A DNA stretch of 64,000 nt from Sinorhizobium chiapasense. Its GTDB lineage: Bacteria > Pseudomonadota > Alphaproteobacteria > Rhizobiales > Rhizobiaceae. The stretch's first letter is position 1. Each line of letters opens with the position of its first letter. Position numbers and translations under genes: made by a program. A model generated the notes under the pieces. It worked only from the letters and a program-made list of their open reading frames with translations, was not told where the DNA came from and did no database searches. Of the stretch, positions 63,144-64,000 are shown piece after piece. The DNA is taken from NCBI RefSeq assembly GCF_036488675.1, contig NZ_CP133152.1:930001-994000 (forward strand), given 5' to 3'.

Positions 63144-64000
63144 TTACTGTTTCACGGCGCCGGCGGTAAGGCCGGCGACGAGATAGCGTTGCATCAGAAA
63201 GATCAGGATGACGGCTGGCGCGATGCCGACGAAACTCGCCGCCATCAGTTCGTTCCAGATCACTTCCTGGCGGCCGAAATAGGCAAAGAGGCCGATCGGC
63301 AGCGGCATGTATTCGGTCTTCGAGTTGAAGGTCAGCGCGAAGATGAATTGCTGGGCGTAGGACCCGATGAAGGTGGTGATCGCAACCACTGTAATGCCAG
63401 GCATGGCGATCGGCAGGATGATGCGCCTGAGCGTATAGAAATGGCTCGCGCCGTCGACGAAGGCGGCCTCATCCAGTTCGCGGGGGATGCGCATCATGTA
63501 GGTACGCAAGAGCCAGATCGCCGAGGGAATGAGGAAGGCGACGCCCGGCACGATCATCGCGAAATAGGTATTGAGCACGCCGAAGCTGCGCATCAGGCGG
63601 AAAAGCGGAATGAGCAGCACCGCGCCGGAAAACATGTTGACCGCCAGGAAGGCCGCGAGCAGCGGCCCGCTGCCGCGGAACCTGAACCGTGCGAAGGCGT
63701 AGGCCGCCGGCACCACCAGCGCGAGCACGACCACGGTGACGATCGTGGAGATGAAGAAGGAATTGAAAATATAGCGTGCAAAGCCCGGCACGCTCACCCA
63801 CATGCTGCGGTAGGCGGCGAAGGAGCCGTTCTCCGGCCAGAAGCGGTACGGCGAGGAAAAGAGCAACCCGAGCGGCTTCAACGACACCAGGAAGCCTTCG
63901 ACAAAGGGGGCGAGAATGAAGGTCAGGAAGACAAAGATCCCCGCATAGATACCGGCCAGCTCGTACCAGCGATAGCGATTGATCAGGGCCGGTTGGCTCA
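63144..64000 (-). CDS. Sugar ABC permease (MalG type), 5' end at window edge
   Basis: 285 codons are present; reading upstream, the frame continues through SQPALINRYRWYELAGIYAG to the very edge, where TG remains of what is probably the ATG one base outside. It has six predicted helices and the MalG-type coupling loop DEAAFVDGASHFYTLRRIILPIAMPGI. A shorter start (GTG at 63887) would drop the first helix. The partner MalF-type permease should lie further right. Confidence 0.87.
   Translation of the reverse strand, partial: SQPALINRYRWYELAGIYAGIFVFLTFILAPFVEGFLVSLKPLGLLFSSPYRFWPENGSFAAYRSMWVSVPGFARYIFNSFFISTIVTVVVLALVVPAAYAFARFRFRGSGPLLAAFLAVNMFSGAVLLIPLFRLMRSFGVLNTYFAMIVPGVAFLIPSAIWLLRTYMMRIPRELDEAAFVDGASHFYTLRRIILPIAMPGITVVAITTFIGSYAQQFIFALTFNSKTEYMPLPIGLFAYFGRQEVIWNELMAASFVGIAPAVILIFLMQRYLVAGLTAGAVKQ

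Overview
The window looks like a piece of a Sinorhizobium/Ensifer-type (Rhizobiaceae) secondary replicon. It carries a minCDE operon beside a PhoB-type phosphate/phosphonate transporter, hut genes in the order hutI-H-G-U, an ectoine utilisation locus of rhizobial type, many ABC uptake systems, GC-rich coding sequence and the short palindromic intergenic repeats typical of rhizobia. This combination recalls the pSymB chromid of S. meliloti, but the placement is inference. No rRNA, tRNA, CRISPR array or replication origin was seen.

Layout. 0-3 kb: truncated AAA/LuxR-type regulator, then gluconate kinase and a divergent LacI-family repressor sharing AGATAGCGCT-type operators. 3-12 kb: a copper block (Cys/His-rich exported protein, Tat-exported multicopper oxidase, copper P1B ATPase, SRPBCC protein) and a microoxic-looking block (aminoglycoside-phosphotransferase/P-loop fusion, universal stress protein, DUF3775 protein, broken DUF4405 membrane gene), where three FixK/FNR-type boxes lie upstream of genes. 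12-13.9 kb: IS630 remnants flanking a signal-less tripartite-tricarboxylate (Bug) receptor. 13.9-15.8 kb: minCDE with a full CtrA box. 16.2-23.5 kb: phnC-D-E-E2, DUF1045, phnM, phnN behind a PhoB-like box, closed by a strong terminator. 23.6-25.3 kb: divergent arsR/MFS pair. 25.9-31.2 kb: hutIHGU.

31.2-40 kb: a divergent RpiR-controlled catabolic block (MFS, M81 peptidase, GH20 hexosaminidase, SDR, RpiR, RidA on the minus strand; NTF2-like protein and a second M81 peptidase on the plus strand), with TGAAA-N4-TTTCA operators between the arms. 40-60 kb: the most unusual region. Eleven minus-strand genes (ectoine-hydrolase paralogue, M24 peptidase, soxB-D-A-G-like heterotetrameric oxidase, eutB, eutC, eutD, eutE, purU) diverge from eight plus-strand genes (ehuB-C-D-A transporter, GntR and AsnC regulators, semialdehyde dehydrogenase, class III aminotransferase). 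Together they look like a full ectoine/hydroxyectoine uptake and catabolic pathway into which a folate-linked sarcosine-oxidase-type demethylase and a formyl-THF hydrolase have been built. 60-64 kb: a VOC protein and part of a CUT1 sugar ABC transporter running off the right edge.

Starts were chosen from Shine-Dalgarno sequences and family N-termini. Names rest on reading motifs, not on database searches.
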